Source of the DNA: an uncultured Cohaesibacter sp.
GTDB lineage: Bacteria; Pseudomonadota; Alphaproteobacteria; Rhizobiales; Cohaesibacteraceae
Reading direction: 5' to 3'
Length of the DNA stretch: 64,000 bases
Assembly (NCBI RefSeq): GCF_963664735.1
Contig: NZ_OY761553.1
Coordinates: 248,001-312,000, forward strand
The notes under the pieces were generated by a model. That model saw only the letters and a list, made by a program, of their open reading frames with translations. It was not told the origin of the DNA and made no database searches. Shown in pieces: positions 54,048 through 62,466 of the stretch. Numbering within the stretch: position 1 is the stretch's first letter; each line of letters begins with the position of its first letter. The position numbers and the translations under genes were made by a program.

Positions 54048-54980
54048 CTATCCGTCTTCAGAAAAGAAATCTTCGTCCAAGCGTTGAACCTGAATGGTGC
54101 GATAGGCCCGCGTTCCAACACCATGTTCGATCATCAGATCCGCCAAGCGAACTCCGTCAATTTGTATCACACGTTGCTGCAGGCTTCTCGTATACTTCGT
54201 TGCGCTACCAGTGAAAGATGAGGTGGTCACGAAAACACCTTTTGTTGCGCCGAAGCCAACCAGAGAACCAACAAACGCTTGCATGTCCGGTCTTCCGATT
54301 TTATTTGAAGCAGCATGTCGTTTGGCCTGAACATATATGCGATCAAGACCCAGTCGGTCTTCATTAATGACACCGTCAACTCCGCCATCCCCGGATCGCC
54401 CCAATTGTTCAGCAGCGTTTTTATGAGACCCGCCATATCCCATAGCGATGAGAAGGTCTACAATTACCTGCTCAAAGAATGCAGGTGAATTCTCCCGAAT
54501 TCGATCAAGAAGCTCGGTTTGAAGAGCAGTATTAAGGGCTGAAAATGCATCTTCAATCTGCTCTTCTGGGGTTGATGTCTCTTTTGAACTGTCATCGCCA
54601 AATCTTGAACGTGCGGCGACAACATGTCCTTGCTTTTTATTTGAAGCATGGTAAGCGGCAAATTGCGGAATGGATAAAAGGCTTTGATTGTCCAGCTTAT
54701 GCGGATTTGTTGCGAGCAGCTTCTTGCCTGCCTTAGAGGCGATGAAACGCCCTCTTGAAGGACAATCGATCAATCCTGCTTTGTTCATATAGTATTTCGC
54801 CCAATGAACCCGATTTTTGAGAATACTCTGGCGACCGCTGACCAGCATCTTCTCGCGTTCCCCAGCTGATAGCTTAAAATCATCAGCAATTTTCTCAGCA
54901 AGGATCGGAACTTGTTGCTCACCCTGCGCAGCATACCGCAAGACCGGCAGCATCAATGATTGATAGTCTGGAATGGTCAT
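54048..54980 (-). CDS. Mrr-like type IV restriction endonuclease
   Basis: Mrr enzymes cut modified (methylated) foreign DNA. The 310-residue protein has an N-terminal winged-helix domain (about 1-100, Mrr_N-like) and a C-terminal Mrr catalytic domain. The PD-(D/E)XK residues are visible: Glu170 in AFFEQVIVDLL, Asp202 in GDGGVDG and the QAK triad at 218-220 in YVQAKR. The start at 54980 gives a typical N-terminus. The HigA-like gene follows, so they are probably one operon. It is part of a defence-rich island. Confidence 0.9.
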   Translation of the reverse strand: MTIPDYQSLMLPVLRYAAQGEQQVPILAEKIADDFKLSAGEREKMLVSGRQSILKNRVHWAKYYMNKAGLIDCPSRGRFIASKAGKKLLATNPHKLDNQSLLSIPQFAAYHASNKKQGHVVAARSRFGDDSSKETSTPEEQIEDAFSALNTALQTELLDRIRENSPAFFEQVIVDLLIAMGYGGSHKNAAEQLGRSGDGGVDGVINEDRLGLDRIYVQAKRHAASNKIGRPDMQAFVGSLVGFGATKGVFVTTSSFTGSATKYTRSLQQRVIQIDGVRLADLMIEHGVGTRAYRTIQVQRLDEDFFSEDG

Positions 54981-55474
54981 TTTGCTGTCTGTTTATGCTG
55001 TTGTCGTGTTGATATTTTTTTACACGATGGCCCTCTTCGGCCTTGTATGTGAGACCACGATATTCCATCGGATTTTCCGTTAAAGCTAATGCCCGACATT
55101 GCGTCACCTACTCTTCTCAATTCAGGGAAATGGTCACCAAGTATGACTTGGTGACCGGGGAGTTGAGAAGTCGTACCAGGACGACCGCCGCGACCTTTAA
55201 GCCGGAGCTCTGGACATGCGTCGCAGCCTCCCCGACCATAGATCGAGGAGGTGCCAATTCGGTCGACACCGACCGCCTGATATGGAGTTCTCACGCCCCG
55301 AGATGGTGAATATATCGCATCCTGCGAGCAACTTAATATGTCTTGGAAAATTGTGAAAGGGGGAAGATTGATGCGTGAAGAACAACTTGAATACTTAACT
55401 GTCGTCGATGAGTTGTTCTGCCGCGCAATACCTTTCATGCCATGCTGAGGATATGTTGTAATAAATATGGCGCT
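54981..55474. other. Structured non-coding region with a long inverted repeat
   Basis: About 490 bases without a supported gene, although both strands have moderately long open frames (for example 55043-55309 forward, 54977-55438 reverse) that show no known family and cover each other. The dominant feature is the inverted repeat described separately at 55113-55170. It separates the mrr operon from the DUF1778 antitoxin, both reading leftwards. Confidence 0.5.
55113..55170. repeat. Long imperfect inverted repeat (stem-loop)
   Basis: The inner arms GGTCACCAAG (55132-55141) and CTTGGTGACC (55147-55156) are a perfect ten-pair stem with a five-base loop. Outside them, CTTCTCAA (55113-55120) pairs with TTGAGAAG (55163-55170). 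Between the two helices there are 11 and 6 unpaired bases. It is not followed by a T-run. It could be a structured RNA, a recombination site or a protein-binding site. Confidence 0.85.
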
Positions 55475-55783
55475 TCAGTCGGCAAGTGCTACACGGCTAT
55501 GATAGTCATTTGCGGCCTTGATCGCCCTTGCTGTGGGAGGTGGCGGAGTGTCCATTGCCTTTGAAAATGCCACCGCATCCTCTTGAGACATGACATGTTG
55601 AGTGCTGCCTTCCAATATTCTTCGCGCCGCTGAGGCAATTACACTTCTTAAAAACACAGATTTGTTAACACCGAGCCTGCTGGTGGCCTGATCAATCAAA
55701 TTGGCCAGATTCTCGCCATGGCGGATCTGAGTAATACGTGTCTTTTTCTCATCTTCCAGCTCAGTGATATGGAAATCTAGCAT
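55475..55783 (-). CDS. DUF1778/TacA-like antitoxin (toxin missing)
   Basis: The 102-residue protein has an RHH-type N-terminal region (ENLANLIDQATSRLGVNKSVFLRSVI) and the DUF1778 C-terminal element, which in complete TacAT systems neutralises an acetyltransferase toxin. The expected GNAT toxin gene should follow on the reverse strand, but no such frame is present, only the structured repeat region. It is therefore an orphan antitoxin or a remnant. Its start is at ATG 55783. Confidence 0.78.
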   Translation of the reverse strand: MLDFHITELEDEKKTRITQIRHGENLANLIDQATSRLGVNKSVFLRSVIASAARRILEGSTQHVMSQEDAVAFSKAMDTPPPPTARAIKAANDYHSRVALAD

Positions 55784-55931
55784 GATACCCTCTTGTTGAT
55801 TTTAACACCGTACTGCCAATTGCACTCCAATTCCAGAGGCTGCTTTCCTATGTGATCGAAAGCGTTGTCCGCAAGAAGATCCTTCATCGTACAGTTTTGC
55901 AACATTTATCGAATTGAGGAATTCTCTTCAC

Positions 55932-55959
55932 TTGATTTGTAACGTAAGAGTGGTACGAT
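55932..55959 (+). promoter_or_regulatory. Candidate promoter of the recombinase gene
   Basis: TTGATT (55932-55937) and TACGAT (55954-55959) are separated by 16 bases, a sigma70-like arrangement about 40 bases before the recombinase start. It was found by eye and is not proved. Confidence 0.35.
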
Positions 55960-55998
55960 TTAATTCTCACTGAAGGCCCCTTTTACGGACAACATTCC

Positions 55999-56562
55999 AT
56001 GAAAATCGGCTATGCTCGCTGTTCCACTGACAAACAAGACCTGATCGTCCAAAAAACGGCTCTAATAGATCTCGGTGTCAAAGAAGAGAACATTCATATG
56101 GATCATGGTTTGACCGGTACCAACAGAGACCGCCCCGGTCTCGAAAAAGCCCTTGCAGCATCCCGAGAAGGCGACACCTTTATTGTTTCAAAGCTGGATC
56201 GGTTGGCTCGGTCCGTTCCCGATGCTCGTTTGATCGCTGATCAGTTGGAAAGCAAGGGTGTAAAATTGGCCTTGGGACAGTCCATCTATGATCCAGCAGA
56301 CCCAATGGGCAAGATGTTCTTCAATATTCTGGCCACCTTTGCCGAATTCGAGGCAGACTTGATCCGAATGCGAACGAGAGAAGGCATGGCAATTGCCAAG
56401 GCAAAAGGTAAGCTGCGCGGGAAACAGCCAAAGCTATCCCCGAAACAACAGAATGAACTCAAACGGATGCATGAGACAGGGGATCACTCTATCAGCGACT
56501 TGGCCGAAATCTTCGCAGTCTCACGACCGACCGTTTACAGGACATTGAACAGAGTCAGGTGA
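55999..56562 (+). CDS. Serine recombinase (resolvase/invertase family)
   Basis: The 187-residue protein has the catalytic N-terminal domain starting MKIGYARCSTDKQDL with Ser9 as nucleophile, conserved arginines in SKLDRLARSVPDA, and a C-terminal helix-turn-helix (ISDLAEIFAVSRPTVYRTLNRV) typical of resolvases and DNA invertases. The normal length is about 185-200. It may be the remnant or active part of a transposon or an inversion system; no res site is recognised. It stands at the centre of the accessory island, just before the NTPase-nuclease gene. Confidence 0.93.
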   Translation: MKIGYARCSTDKQDLIVQKTALIDLGVKEENIHMDHGLTGTNRDRPGLEKALAASREGDTFIVSKLDRLARSVPDARLIADQLESKGVKLALGQSIYDPADPMGKMFFNILATFAEFEADLIRMRTREGMAIAKAKGKLRGKQPKLSPKQQNELKRMHETGDHSISDLAEIFAVSRPTVYRTLNRVR

Positions 56563-56914
56563 TGACCAACTCAGAACTTCCTCACGGAAGACTTGCTCAT
56601 AGGTCGCAATAGACAACACTCGTGCATTTGCGCAGTCCCACAGGCAAGGTGAATTGGCAAAACGGGCGGGAAGCCGACATTTGCCGCAGACGTGAGATCT
56701 TATACCGCGCAGGATAAAGGGGCCATTCGAGGGTTCGCTAAGCTCGTCCTGGCCATCGCAGCCCGTTTGGACGAATGGGTGGTTCGTCTGACATCCTATT
56801 AAGACGCAGGAAAGCTGGATGAAGGTGGCGAATTTCAGTCTATTCGTTGAAATAAGACGTTGAAACATCCTTGCGAACAATGGCAGAGGTTGTAATAATC
56901 AATATTATTTTCCC
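56563..56914. other. Intergenic region before the NTPase-nuclease gene
   Basis: About 350 bases with no supported forward gene. A reverse frame (56521-56880, 119 codons) overlaps the recombinase antisense and has no motif I know, so it is not called. The AT-rich stretch at 56890-56912 just before the start codon may hold a promoter; there is no good ribosome binding site before the ATG. Confidence 0.45.
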
Positions 56915-57379
56915 ATGAGCGATTCATATATTCCAAGAACACTGATTGTCGGCGAGAACAGCTACAGTGAGGAGCAGTTACTCCTTACGGGCTCGCTTTT
57001 TGTTGTGCTGGCAGAACCCGGTGCCGGGAAAACCGAACTTCTTTCACGGTTTGGCCAGCTATTAAATGTCAAACCGATAAGGGCGAGTGTCTTCCGAAAT
57101 AGGATGATTAGGGAAGAACCTTGGGCTCTCGTGATCGATGCCATGGACGAAGTGGCGCGTGTAGACCCACTGGGTATCGAAGATATTATCGTAAAAGCCA
57201 GTGAACTTGGTGCTGACATAGTCATTTTTGCTGGCCGCTCCAGCGAGTGGGATACAGCTGAAACCGAGCATGTAAAAAGCTACTTCGGAACTGAACCTAT
57301 CATCGTGAATTTGTCAGCGTTCACAACATCAGAACAACGCCAGCTTTTTGCCGCGAGTTTTCCAATTGAAAATTTTTGA
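56915..57379 (+). CDS. NACHT/STAND-like NTPase, N-terminal part (before a frame change)
   Basis: This 154-residue frame has a complete P-loop: Walker A AEPGAGKTEL (Lys39), Walker B LVIDAMDEV (72-80) with the double acidic pattern of NACHT/AAA domains, and VIFAGRSSEW at 104-112, the sensor strand with an arginine. It ends at a UGA immediately after a run of As and Ts, and the protein is clearly unfinished, since the rest of the NTPase fold follows in the +1 frame. Removing one T at 57373-57377 restores a single frame of about 1388 codons to 61082. No start codon exists near the beginning of the second part, so the two must be one gene. Confidence 0.85.
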   Translation: MSDSYIPRTLIVGENSYSEEQLLLTGSLFVVLAEPGAGKTELLSRFGQLLNVKPIRASVFRNRMIREEPWALVIDAMDEVARVDPLGIEDIIVKASELGADIVIFAGRSSEWDTAETEHVKSYFGTEPIIVNLSAFTTSEQRQLFAASFPIENF

Positions 57380-60300
57380 TGCATTTGTTGCCGAATGCGC
57401 ACGCTTCGAACTGGATGCCCTTTTAGGAAACCCTCAGTTCCTAATTTTGTTCGGCGAAGCTTTTGTCGAAAGCGGTCAGCATTTTGTTTCAAAGAAGAAG
57501 ATATATTTCGACGCCGTGCGCCGATTGGCGCATGAAGCAAACCTACATTTGCAACGTTCGGCCCGCCCACCCAATGCTAGAATCGTGGAGATAGCATGTG
57601 AGGTCTTTGCTAAGCTAATGCTTTCGGGGAGTGCCGGCATCAGTGCTAGCGAGAAGCTTTTTGCGTTTGAATACCCATATCTTCAATCGCTCGTTGCAAC
57701 TGAAGCTCAAAACGCTCACTATCTCACTGATACCCGTCTTTTAAAGCCTTCTGCGGATCCTGGATTGCACGAACCAACTCATCGCATTGTCGCTGAGTAC
57801 TGCGCAGCCAAGTACCTCATCAGCAGGATCGACAACCCAGCAGACCGGCTATCCTTGTCTCGTGTGCTCGCTATTGTCGCACCTAAAGGAGTGGTTCGAA
57901 CCGAATTGAGAGGGATGCTCGGTTGGATGGCGGCCCTTTCACTGGAAGCCGTGCAGCGTCAATTGATTGAACTTGATCCCTATGCTGTGATCGCAAACGG
58001 TGACCCATCTGAATTTACGACAAGCTCTAAAAAGGCTTTGCTAAAGGCCCTCAACCAGCTCGCGGAGGCCAACCCGCTTTTCCGGCGGAGTGATGCATGG
58101 CGACATTTTAATGTGGGCGCATTTTTTACTGCCGACATAAAAGACGATATCAGGGAGTTGTTGTCTCCTGCCCCAACAAAGCGTCCGCTCCAGGACTTAG
58201 TTCTCGAGCTCTTGGCGTCTTCTCACGCCGCCGATCAGTTTTCGGTTGAGTTGCGTAGGCTTGCTCTGGACATATCCCCAAGTCGTGATGTTCGAGTAGC
58301 TGCATATTCTCTGTTACTACAGGAAACTCAGTTTGATCCGCGTCCAGATCTACCAGTGCTGCTCTCAGAAAACTCACAATCCTCGCTAGAACTCGGAGCC
58401 ACGGCAGTCCGCTTGTTTGGCTCAGCAGAATTCGAGGCTTCGATTGTGGTCGATCTGCTTCGAAATTTATCCGAACTTTACCCGAAGAAGCGTGATATTC
58501 GGGTTCGAGATCGAGGCTCTCGTTACTTCATCAGGATGCTGGTTAATTCACTAGACCAAGAAATCACGGTTCTGGCGCTGAACCAACTGACAGCGGGCCT
58601 GGCTTGTAGTTGCAATTCAATGCACGAGTTTCAATGCACGTGTCGCGTAGGGATCAGTAAGATAGTCGGCCTCCTCCTTGATCACCATCTGCCGGCAGTG
58701 AGCAATCCCGGCTCTGAGCAAATTTGGCAATGGACGCGAGCCCTCGTCTTTAAGAACCAACGCTCTAAAGATTTCAGTCCTGCGGTAAGGTTCTTGTTCG
58801 AAAATTCAGAGCTACGGCAAGAGGTGCAGCGGTTGGCCGTCCTGAATTCGCCCAGCGGAAAAGTGCAAAAGGCAATCAATCGTTTCTTTCATGCCGATAT
58901 ACATTCAGGTATCCAATTCTACGCGGGCGATTTGATCTCGCTAGTCGAATATGCCTTTAAAGCAGGGGCAATCGATGTTTGGTCTGCCCTTTGGGTCGGG
59001 CACAACATTCACGATGAGAAAAGCCATTCAAATCCGCAAAGAACTCTGATGAGGAGGCAAGCCAACAGCGATGTTCGCTTCCTGCGGGTTTGGTCTAAAC
59101 TTGACAGATTAGCCAAGAGAAACGATCAGGAACAGGGCTTTCGGTATCGGTCGCGGCGGAAGAAATATGAGCGCCGTGAGGCCGAGGCTGTTGAACATAA
59201 TCGGACGCATCTAATCAAGAATCGGGCGCAAATTGAGGCTGGGAGGCATTGGGGATGGCTAGAGATATTTGCTAACCAATACTTATTCGAGCCAGAAAAG
59301 TTAAATAGTCCTGATTATGGCGATACACCGCAGCGGGCATTGCGCAATTGCATACCGTTTCTTAGATCTCATGTTCCGACCTTAAGAGATCTCGCAAACC
59401 GAAAAGGAAACCACATTGCTGAAGTGCTTTTTGCGCACTGCTTGGTTCGCTTTCGTGCGCAAGAGGGCTTCCATGATTTAGAAATAGAAATACTTCGCGC
59501 TGCGATGACAGAAACCGTATCCTATCCGGCCATCAAAAACGAGGAAGAGCTAGAAGCAATCCAGGCGGAATTGTATTCTCTGGTGTTTTCAGAGCCCGGT
59601 TCGGTGCTGAAGTTTGCGCGTGAATTTATCGAGCCTCCGCTGGCGTCCAAAATCGATACCACAACAAACGTGTATTGGCTGGAGCACTATGAAATTTTTC
59701 ATGAACTGCGAGAGACGCTGCCCATCGAATGGCTGTGTCGTTACCCGGAAATGCCAATGAGTGCCCAAGACAGCCTGTTTAAAATGGCAGCAAAGCATGG
59801 GGATAGGAAACAACTTAAGTCGTTGATAGACGAGGGGTTCGGCAAACCGACACTAATTGTGGATAACAATAGTCCTGAATGTGAGCTCAGCGAGCGTCGC
59901 CACCGGTTTTGGGCACTTAACGCGTTTTTCTTCTCTACCAATCGGCGCAGTGAAGCTATTGCCGAGTTACGGCAGGACCCTAACTCGATTCTTGCTATTG
60001 CTCACCGTGCAGATCGGTTTCGTTGGCACGACGACGACTGCACTCCTTCGCTTTCTGCAGAAGCTATCTTCGACATACTGGACGCTTTCGTCGAAGCTTG
60101 GCCCAAAGTCCACTTACCGAGCAGCTACGGCTCTGGCGACCCTGACAACGAGACTGCTTATCGGTTTCTGCGTGACGTTGTCTGGCGCATAGGGGCAGAT
60201 ACCCCGTCCCGAAAGCTTCCCATACTTAATCGGCTTCTCCAAGATGAACGTTTTAAAGATTTTATAGATGCCTTGTTGAGCTTGCGTGCTGATGCGGTGC

Positions 60301-61082
60301 GGGAGGTGGCTCTAGCTGACTTTAAGCCGCCCTCACCGCAGAGTGTCTCCGAGTTTCTGGACTGTAAAATGGTTGCCAGTGTTGAAGACCTGCGAGCGCT
60401 CGTGGTTGAGGTGCTGAATGATGTTCAGGTCAATTTGAAAGGTCTAGATACTGATCCATTGGATGCCTTTTACGATGGGGGAGAGCACGTAAATGAAAAT
60501 ACCGCTCGGAATCGCGTCGTTGATATGATCCGTGCCCGGCTTACGGCGCTCGGGATTCCTGTCGTGATCGAACACCACATGGCAAAAAGCAATAGGGCAG
60601 ACTTCACAGCCTCCGCTTCCGTATCGGGCTCCAATCCCCTACTTGTTGTGGAGGCCAAGGGGCAGTGGCATGCGGAGCTATTTACTGCCGCAGCAGCACA
60701 ACTGAGTGAGCGCTACTCCATTCACCCCGATGCGTCGGGCCAAGGTGTCTATCTGGTCTTCTGGTTTGGCAATGGCGAGACGGTTGCAGGGAAGGTGGAT
60801 GTAACGATTGCAACTGCCTCGGAGTTGAGAGACGCCATTCTTAAAAAGATGCCGGAAGGCCTGCAAAAGTCGATTGACGTTGTAGTGCTCGATTTGTTTC
60901 GTCCGAAGCCTGCGCCAGAACCTACCAAGGGTAAAACAGCTCGAAAGTCCCGTAAAAAAAACCGACGGGAACTTCCTCAACCCTTTCGGCAAAGGGCGTT
61001 AATCGCATTTAGGAACCGAACTTCGTCAGTTTTTGAGATGACATGTGCTATTGGATTGCCCCAATGTAGCGCTTTAACTTGA
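57348..61082 (+). CDS. NACHT/STAND-like NTPase with C-terminal PD-(D/E)XK nuclease, main part
   Basis: This is the 1234-residue continuation of the NTPase gene from about 57378; the frame itself is open from 57348, but the first in-frame ATG is far inside, at about codon 91. The first 150 residues complete the NTPase module, with EPTHRIVAEYCAAKYL, a motif seen at the end of NACHT and AAA winged-helix regions. Then follow about 850 residues of mostly helical sequence that look like a repeat sensor, with CxC-x(n)-CxC cysteines in the CSCNSMHEFQCTC stretch (about 425). The C-terminus has a PD-(D/E)XK nuclease pattern: NRVVDMIRARLTALG, Asp1085 in RADF, and Glu1102-x-Lys1104 in VVEAKG. A basic lysine- and arginine-rich tail ends it. 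Confidence 0.8.
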   Translation: MPRVFQLKIFDAFVAECARFELDALLGNPQFLILFGEAFVESGQHFVSKKKIYFDAVRRLAHEANLHLQRSARPPNARIVEIACEVFAKLMLSGSAGISASEKLFAFEYPYLQSLVATEAQNAHYLTDTRLLKPSADPGLHEPTHRIVAEYCAAKYLISRIDNPADRLSLSRVLAIVAPKGVVRTELRGMLGWMAALSLEAVQRQLIELDPYAVIANGDPSEFTTSSKKALLKALNQLAEANPLFRRSDAWRHFNVGAFFTADIKDDIRELLSPAPTKRPLQDLVLELLASSHAADQFSVELRRLALDISPSRDVRVAAYSLLLQETQFDPRPDLPVLLSENSQSSLELGATAVRLFGSAEFEASIVVDLLRNLSELYPKKRDIRVRDRGSRYFIRMLVNSLDQEITVLALNQLTAGLACSCNSMHEFQCTCRVGISKIVGLLLDHHLPAVSNPGSEQIWQWTRALVFKNQRSKDFSPAVRFLFENSELRQEVQRLAVLNSPSGKVQKAINRFFHADIHSGIQFYAGDLISLVEYAFKAGAIDVWSALWVGHNIHDEKSHSNPQRTLMRRQANSDVRFLRVWSKLDRLAKRNDQEQGFRYRSRRKKYERREAEAVEHNRTHLIKNRAQIEAGRHWGWLEIFANQYLFEPEKLNSPDYGDTPQRALRNCIPFLRSHVPTLRDLANRKGNHIAEVLFAHCLVRFRAQEGFHDLEIEILRAAMTETVSYPAIKNEEELEAIQAELYSLVFSEPGSVLKFAREFIEPPLASKIDTTTNVYWLEHYEIFHELRETLPIEWLCRYPEMPMSAQDSLFKMAAKHGDRKQLKSLIDEGFGKPTLIVDNNSPECELSERRHRFWALNAFFFSTNRRSEAIAELRQDPNSILAIAHRADRFRWHDDDCTPSLSAEAIFDILDAFVEAWPKVHLPSSYGSGDPDNETAYRFLRDVVWRIGADTPSRKLPILNRLLQDERFKDFIDALLSLRADAVREVALADFKPPSPQSVSEFLDCKMVASVEDLRALVVEVLNDVQVNLKGLDTDPLDAFYDGGEHVNENTARNRVVDMIRARLTALGIPVVIEHHMAKSNRADFTASASVSGSNPLLVVEAKGQWHAELFTAAAAQLSERYSIHPDASGQGVYLVFWFGNGETVAGKVDVTIATASELRDAILKKMPEGLQKSIDVVVLDLFRPKPAPEPTKGKTARKSRKKNRRELPQPFRQRALIAFRNRTSSVFEMTCAIGLPQCSALT

Positions 61083-61104
61083 ACAATGCTGGCAGCATTT
61101 TGGG

Positions 61105-62466
61105 CTAAATCGTGAATTGCTCCGCGTCGGCGACTGAGACTGTAAGACTGACATCGAAGATGTTGGCATCGGAAAATTTATAGAAGCGCACGGAGAGCCG
61201 GTATTCATCAACCTGAACGAGGCAATTCTTATGCGCAGCAAGAGCATTGGCGATTTCAGCAGGAAGATCCCCCAATTCCGCTGCCGTGGCAGCCAGCTCC
61301 TCAGCTGCCGCAATAAAAAGTTCCATCGCTTCTACTGGGGAAGGGTCAAGTTGAAAGTGTCCTTCCAGCTTGCAGACCTTCACTACATCGGATGTACCCT
61401 TAATTCGATAGGCTAGGTACTTTCGCGGAAAGGTGTTGTCTATGCTTTTGTTCTGGGATTCTGCTAACCACAGTTCAGGCACACACGTGCGATGATAGTC
61501 GTTTGTGCGTAAATCAAAATTCGTCAAAAACAGTTCAGCCGCGTAGGGACTCCAACCATCCTGTTTAGCAATAGGCGGTGGGTTTTTGCGCTGAAGTTCA
61601 TAAAATTTGAGCTCGGTAACAATGGTGCAAATATCATCAAGGCTTTCAATGGCCACTTCCTTAAATTGCCGAACGGCGCGCTCCAAGAGTTGAGGTCGAA
61701 GGAAAAACGGCAAAAAGAAAATCTTCTTGGCTGCCGCTTTGAGGTGGTCGGATTTGGGATTTCCAATCTCTAGACGAATCGCTAGAGATTCCCATTTCGC
61801 ATAACAATGCCCTAAATAAAAGGCTGGCAGTGAAAGAGTGCTAAGCAGAATTGGTAAGAGAACTGTGCGCAGAGTTTGTGAAGAGAACAACTCGCCCTTT
61901 GTTTCAATGGACGTAGCAATGAAGTGCCAAGTAATTAAAAGGAAGAACAAGGAAAGCACCCATTCGCAGACTCGCTCTGCAGGTGCCCATTCTTCTTTAG
62001 TCCCGGCCATAGCGTGCAAAATCGAGATTGATGCGACAATGGGTAGCAAAATCAGCTCCGCCCACAGGGCAAAAGAATAGGCCACCACGATAAATTCAAA
62101 AGCGGCCAGAACCGTAAATTGGTCTTTGACAATATCCCAGAAAAAGGCAGCTCCTCGTTCATGGCGGATTGCGCCGCCAAGCAAGGCCAGTCCGGAGAAT
62201 ATAGTCCAGAGCATTGTGTCTTTGAGCTCAAAAAGCGTCCAAAGCCCCGTTCGGTTCAGTACCAAGACAACACCAACAATCCATAACGCGTAAGAACAAA
62301 ATAGGAGAACTAATCGCTTGGCAAGCATGGCCTTTACAACACTTATAAGCGCTCCTCGAATACCGGTATTCTTGCGAAATCCCACCGCCATGGCCAAAAC
62401 TACAATGCCTCCCCAAATTGCAAGTGCTATCTCACGATTTGAAAAATAGGTGGTAATCCAGTTCAT
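61105..62466 (-). CDS. Multi-pass membrane protein of unknown family
   Basis: The 453-residue protein has an N-terminal membrane part with about seven or eight hydrophobic segments (residues 10-225), then a cytoplasmic or extracytoplasmic domain of about 225 residues with no motif I recognise. It converges with the NTPase-nuclease gene, with 22 bases between the stops, and shares the composition of the island. Its closeness suggests a partner of that gene or a separate defence or envelope protein, but there is no direct evidence of a link. It starts at ATG 62466. Confidence 0.6.
   Translation of the reverse strand: MNWITTYFSNREIALAIWGGIVVLAMAVGFRKNTGIRGALISVVKAMLAKRLVLLFCSYALWIVGVVLVLNRTGLWTLFELKDTMLWTIFSGLALLGGAIRHERGAAFFWDIVKDQFTVLAAFEFIVVAYSFALWAELILLPIVASISILHAMAGTKEEWAPAERVCEWVLSLFFLLITWHFIATSIETKGELFSSQTLRTVLLPILLSTLSLPAFYLGHCYAKWESLAIRLEIGNPKSDHLKAAAKKIFFLPFFLRPQLLERAVRQFKEVAIESLDDICTIVTELKFYELQRKNPPPIAKQDGWSPYAAELFLTNFDLRTNDYHRTCVPELWLAESQNKSIDNTFPRKYLAYRIKGTSDVVKVCKLEGHFQLDPSPVEAMELFIAAAEELAATAAELGDLPAEIANALAAHKNCLVQVDEYRLSVRFYKFSDANIFDVSLTVSVADAEQFTI

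Noticed and set aside
54977-55438. A 153-codon reverse frame and an 88-codon forward frame in the same gap
   Set aside because: They overlap each other on opposite strands, include the inverted repeat and show no recognisable family. The region is described as non-coding.
56521-56880. A 119-codon reverse frame between the recombinase and the NTPase gene
   Set aside because: It overlaps the recombinase 3' end antisense, shows no domain and has no ribosome binding site. It may contain an old mobile-element remnant, but I cannot support that.
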